Shown here one piece after another: positions 63,388 to 64,000 of a DNA stretch of 64,000 nt. The DNA is from Chamaecrista fasciculata (lineage: Eukaryota; Streptophyta; Magnoliopsida; Fabales; Fabaceae): the NCBI GenBank assembly GCA_003254925.1, contig QANZ01019091.1:1-64000 (forward strand), written 5' to 3'. Both the position numbers and the translations under genes were made by a program. Within the stretch, counting starts at the first letter, position 1. Each line of letters starts with the position of its first letter. The notes under the pieces were generated by a model that was given only the letters and a program-made list of their open reading frames with translations, ran no database searches and was not told the DNA's origin.

Positions 63388-64000
63388 TGTTGGGAATTCG
63401 AGGCGCCTAACGCAGCGGAAGCAAATATAAAATTAAAATTAAAACACACTAGGTCCTAAAATTCCCGAACGGATCCGCTAGCAGAATTTAAAACTTTTAA
63501 GATAGTGGTATACCTCACGAGTTTCAATCGGATGGTTGAACAAGGCGTGTCCAGAGAGCCCACTCTCAGCGTTCTCCCTCTGCCAGTAATCCACACGAAC
63601 AGTTTCTTCGGGCACCAAGGTGCTAGCCTTCAGTTCTTTTCTCCAAAAGAACTAGGGACCAATCTACAGTGTATTTGAACTCAAGAACTCCTTCTTGATT
63701 CAAACTCCAAAAGTGGCGCAATGGAGAATTACCCACAAGAACTCTTTCTTGTCTTTCCTTCTCTCACAAACCCTAATTTTTGGCAACCACAAATCGAATT
63801 GCCTAACTCCTTAGGCCAAGTCGATTTTACCCTCTCAACTATTGAGAACCAAAAATTTCCTCACATGGAACCTAGGGTTTTGAAGGAGGCGATTTTCATC
63901 TCTCTCAGCAAGGAGGATGAAAAATTGCACAAATGAATTCTCACTCATATGTAGCACTAGGCGCCTAGCCCTAGGCTTTATATATATATATATAATTATA
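63388..64000 (-). mobile_element. Copia LTR, minus strand, nested (cut by window edge)
   Basis: Starts at TGTTGGGAATTCGAGGCGCC on the plus strand, the complement of an LTR 3' end. It matches the solo LTR at 50999-53071 closely to the window end, including the (TA)n run near 63980. The left flank CTTAG (63383-63387) should recur on the far side. The ORF at 63721-63936 is LTR sequence, not a gene. Confidence 0.9.

Noticed and set aside
63721-63936. 71-codon ORF near the right edge
   Set aside because: Lies entirely in a copia LTR on its noncoding strand; the same region in the sister LTR (50999-53071) has no matching intact ORF.

Overview
This is nuclear DNA from a flowering plant, most likely a eudicot. 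It is AT-rich, has long GT-AG introns, carries plant-type copia and gypsy retroelements, and holds one host gene that matches plant SEC6 from end to end. The order and species cannot be fixed from the sequence.

The only host gene I can support is SEC6, the exocyst tethering subunit. It lies on the minus strand, starting at 44486 and stopping at 17601. It has 25 exons with canonical splice sites and correct phases, giving 2,259 coding bases (752 residues plus stop). The gene spans 26.9 kb because its introns are full of transposons. A TATA box and a CT-rich leader lie upstream at 44.5-44.94 kb.

The left flank (1-17.6 kb) is a nested pile. The 3' end of a Ty3/gypsy element (antisense ORF, upstream region, 3' LTR at 9891-10530) is split by a copia solo LTR (1916-7604, repeat AGGAT). 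That LTR is itself split by a 3.6-kb solo LTR (1932-5524, repeat GTGCC). Further right are three Mutator-like inverted-repeat elements with exact 9-bp target duplications, one inserted inside another.

SEC6 introns hold copia remnants (introns 2, 8, 9, 11, 17), two Tourist-like MITEs (introns 11 and 13), one Mutator-like MITE (intron 18) and an assembly gap (intron 7). All copia remnants that carry recognisable coding sequence or a polypurine tract run antisense to SEC6.

The right flank (45-64 kb) holds two more broken members of the antisense-ORF gypsy family. One spans about 46.2-50.8 kb, with its LTR split by a copia solo LTR. The other spans about 55.9-58.4 kb, with protease-RT fused head-on to the antisense ORF. 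There are also two minus-strand copia solo LTRs, a decayed copia element with LTR, primer site, gag, protease and integrase (59132-63031), and two nested copia LTRs at the right edge.

The most interesting items are the intron-containing antisense ORF seen in three gypsy copies, with a conserved ABRE/G-box upstream in two of them, and the unusually legible nesting history given by target-site duplications.
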